A stretch of DNA of 64,000 bases, from NCBI GenBank assembly GCA_905221105.1, contig CAJNBW010000005.1, positions 62,001 through 126,000 of the forward strand, in the 5' to 3' direction. The notes under the pieces were generated by a model that did no database searches, was not told where the DNA came from, and saw nothing but the letters and a program-made list of their open reading frames with translations. How positions within the stretch are numbered: the stretch's first letter is position 1; each line of letters begins with the position of its first letter. Below are positions 63,411-64,000 of this stretch, piece after piece. A program made the translations under genes and the position numbers. Source of the stretch: a bacterium (lineage in GTDB: Bacteria; Bacillota; Bacilli; Lactobacillales; Streptococcaceae).

Positions 63411-64000
63411 GTGTCAAAAAAGGAAATCAATATTAACAATTATAATGATGACGCCATTCAGGTGCTAGAAGGGTTGGATGCGGTCCGTAAACGTCCAGGG
63501 ATGTATATCGGATCGACTGATGGAGCAGGTCTCCATCACCTAGTCTGGGAAATTGTTGACAATGCAGTCGATGAAGCCTTGTCTGGATTTGGTGACCGTA
63601 TTGATGTGACCATTAATAAAGACGGCAGTTTAACGGTTCAAGACCATGGTCGTGGGATGCCGACTGGAATGCACGCTATGGGAATCCCAACGGTTGAAGT
63701 AATCTTTACCATTCTTCATGCCGGAGGAAAATTCGGTCAAGGTGGTTATAAGACATCTGGTGGTCTCCACGGGGTTGGTTCTTCTGTTGTAAATGCTCTA
63801 TCTAGTTGGCTGGAGGTTGAAATCACCCGTGATGGTGCAATCTACAAGCAACGTTTTGAAAATGGTGGAAAACCTGTCACGACCTTGAAGAAAATCGGTA
63901 CAGCACCTAAGTCTAAGACAGGTACCAAGGTTACCTTCATGCCGGATGCGACTATCTTTTCTACAACAGACTTTAAGTACAATACCATCTCAGAGCGTCT
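63411..64000 (+). CDS. parE: DNA topoisomerase IV subunit B, N-terminal part (cut by window edge)
   Basis: The ATPase subunit of topoisomerase IV, which decatenates daughter chromosomes. About 196 codons are visible from GTG 63411 (SD AGGAGG). The GHKL domain is recognised by [38 protein letters not shown] and [19 protein letters not shown]. It differs from gyrB at 36144 in having GQGGYK instead of GGGGYK and an N-terminus rich in Asn, and parE upstream of parC is the usual locus beside plsY. The frame is open to the last base. Confidence 0.96.
   Translation, partial: MSKKEININNYNDDAIQVLEGLDAVRKRPGMYIGSTDGAGLHHLVWEIVDNAVDEALSGFGDRIDVTINKDGSLTVQDHGRGMPTGMHAMGIPTVEVIFTILHAGGKFGQGGYKTSGGLHGVGSSVVNALSSWLEVEITRDGAIYKQRFENGGKPVTTLKKIGTAPKSKTGTKVTFMPDATIFSTTDFKYNTISER

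Overview
The window is an ordinary chromosomal segment of a mitis-group Streptococcus (S. pneumoniae, S. mitis, S. pseudopneumoniae or S. oralis). The reasons are the gene order (sodA - rlmN - slrA - rpsP - rimM/trmD - gor - metG - pepN - ciaRH - gyrB - ezrA - clpE - folD - rpiA/deoB - deoD - coaA - pdp/deoC/cdd - nucleoside ABC transporter - plsY/parE), the AT-rich base use, extended -10 promoters (TGnTATAAT), and two BOX repeats that carry the pneumococcal boxA/boxC sequence. I see no prophage, insertion sequence, CRISPR array, rRNA or tRNA gene.

Layout. 1-6.1 kb: 3' end of holA, sodA, a yutD-rlmN-vanZ-ABC-F operon, and the surface lipoprotein PPIase slrA with a BOX at its 3' end. 6.1-6.7 kb: a broken SAP-like gene. 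6.8-12.3 kb: rpsP-khpA, then a MazG-like hydrolase, a DMT exporter and an alpha/beta hydrolase, then rimM-trmD, a stand-alone ATP-cone protein and a YdbC/PC4-like protein. 12.3-14.4 kb (minus): bioY behind a probable BirA operator, and gor. 14.7-17.9 kb: a MacAB-like efflux operon behind an unusually decorated promoter (a PurBox match plus two 18-bp direct repeats 21 bp apart). 18-27.5 kb: metG, a padR pair, a lipoprotein nuclease, a small accessory patch (Tad2-like protein, SDR, PEP-enzyme-like barrel, ASCH protein) and pepN. 27.6-41 kb: ciaRH, U32 peptidase, dinG, rodA, DJ-1, a HAD protein, gyrB, ezrA, DUF1827 and NUDIX genes and a second BOX. 41-46.5 kb: clpE with a CtsR box, a polar amino acid ABC transporter and folD.

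46.6-63 kb is a nucleoside salvage district. It holds rpiA-deoB-(DUF1697)-punA and deoD, then a second operon of methyltransferase-pdp-deoC-cdd-BMP lipoprotein-ABC ATPase-two permeases. Together they import nucleosides, phosphorolyse them to bases and (deoxy)ribose-1-phosphate, convert these with DeoB to the 5-phosphates and feed them to DeoC (deoxyribose) or RpiA (ribose). The rpiA promoter carries a reverse-oriented PurBox match and a palindrome. The second operon promoter carries a perfect TTGTAAA-CGA-TTTACAA palindrome and appears to start a leaderless mRNA. The window ends in parE, divergent from plsY.

I found no clear undescribed multi-gene system. The observations I rate highest are the composite regulatory region of the MacAB-like operon, a set of five probably leaderless genes, the chromosomal Tad2-family gene next to a PEP-enzyme-like barrel without its usual catalytic cysteine motif, and a BOX element that supplies the last codons and the stop of slrA. 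Locus knowledge of other strains is from memory and was not checked.
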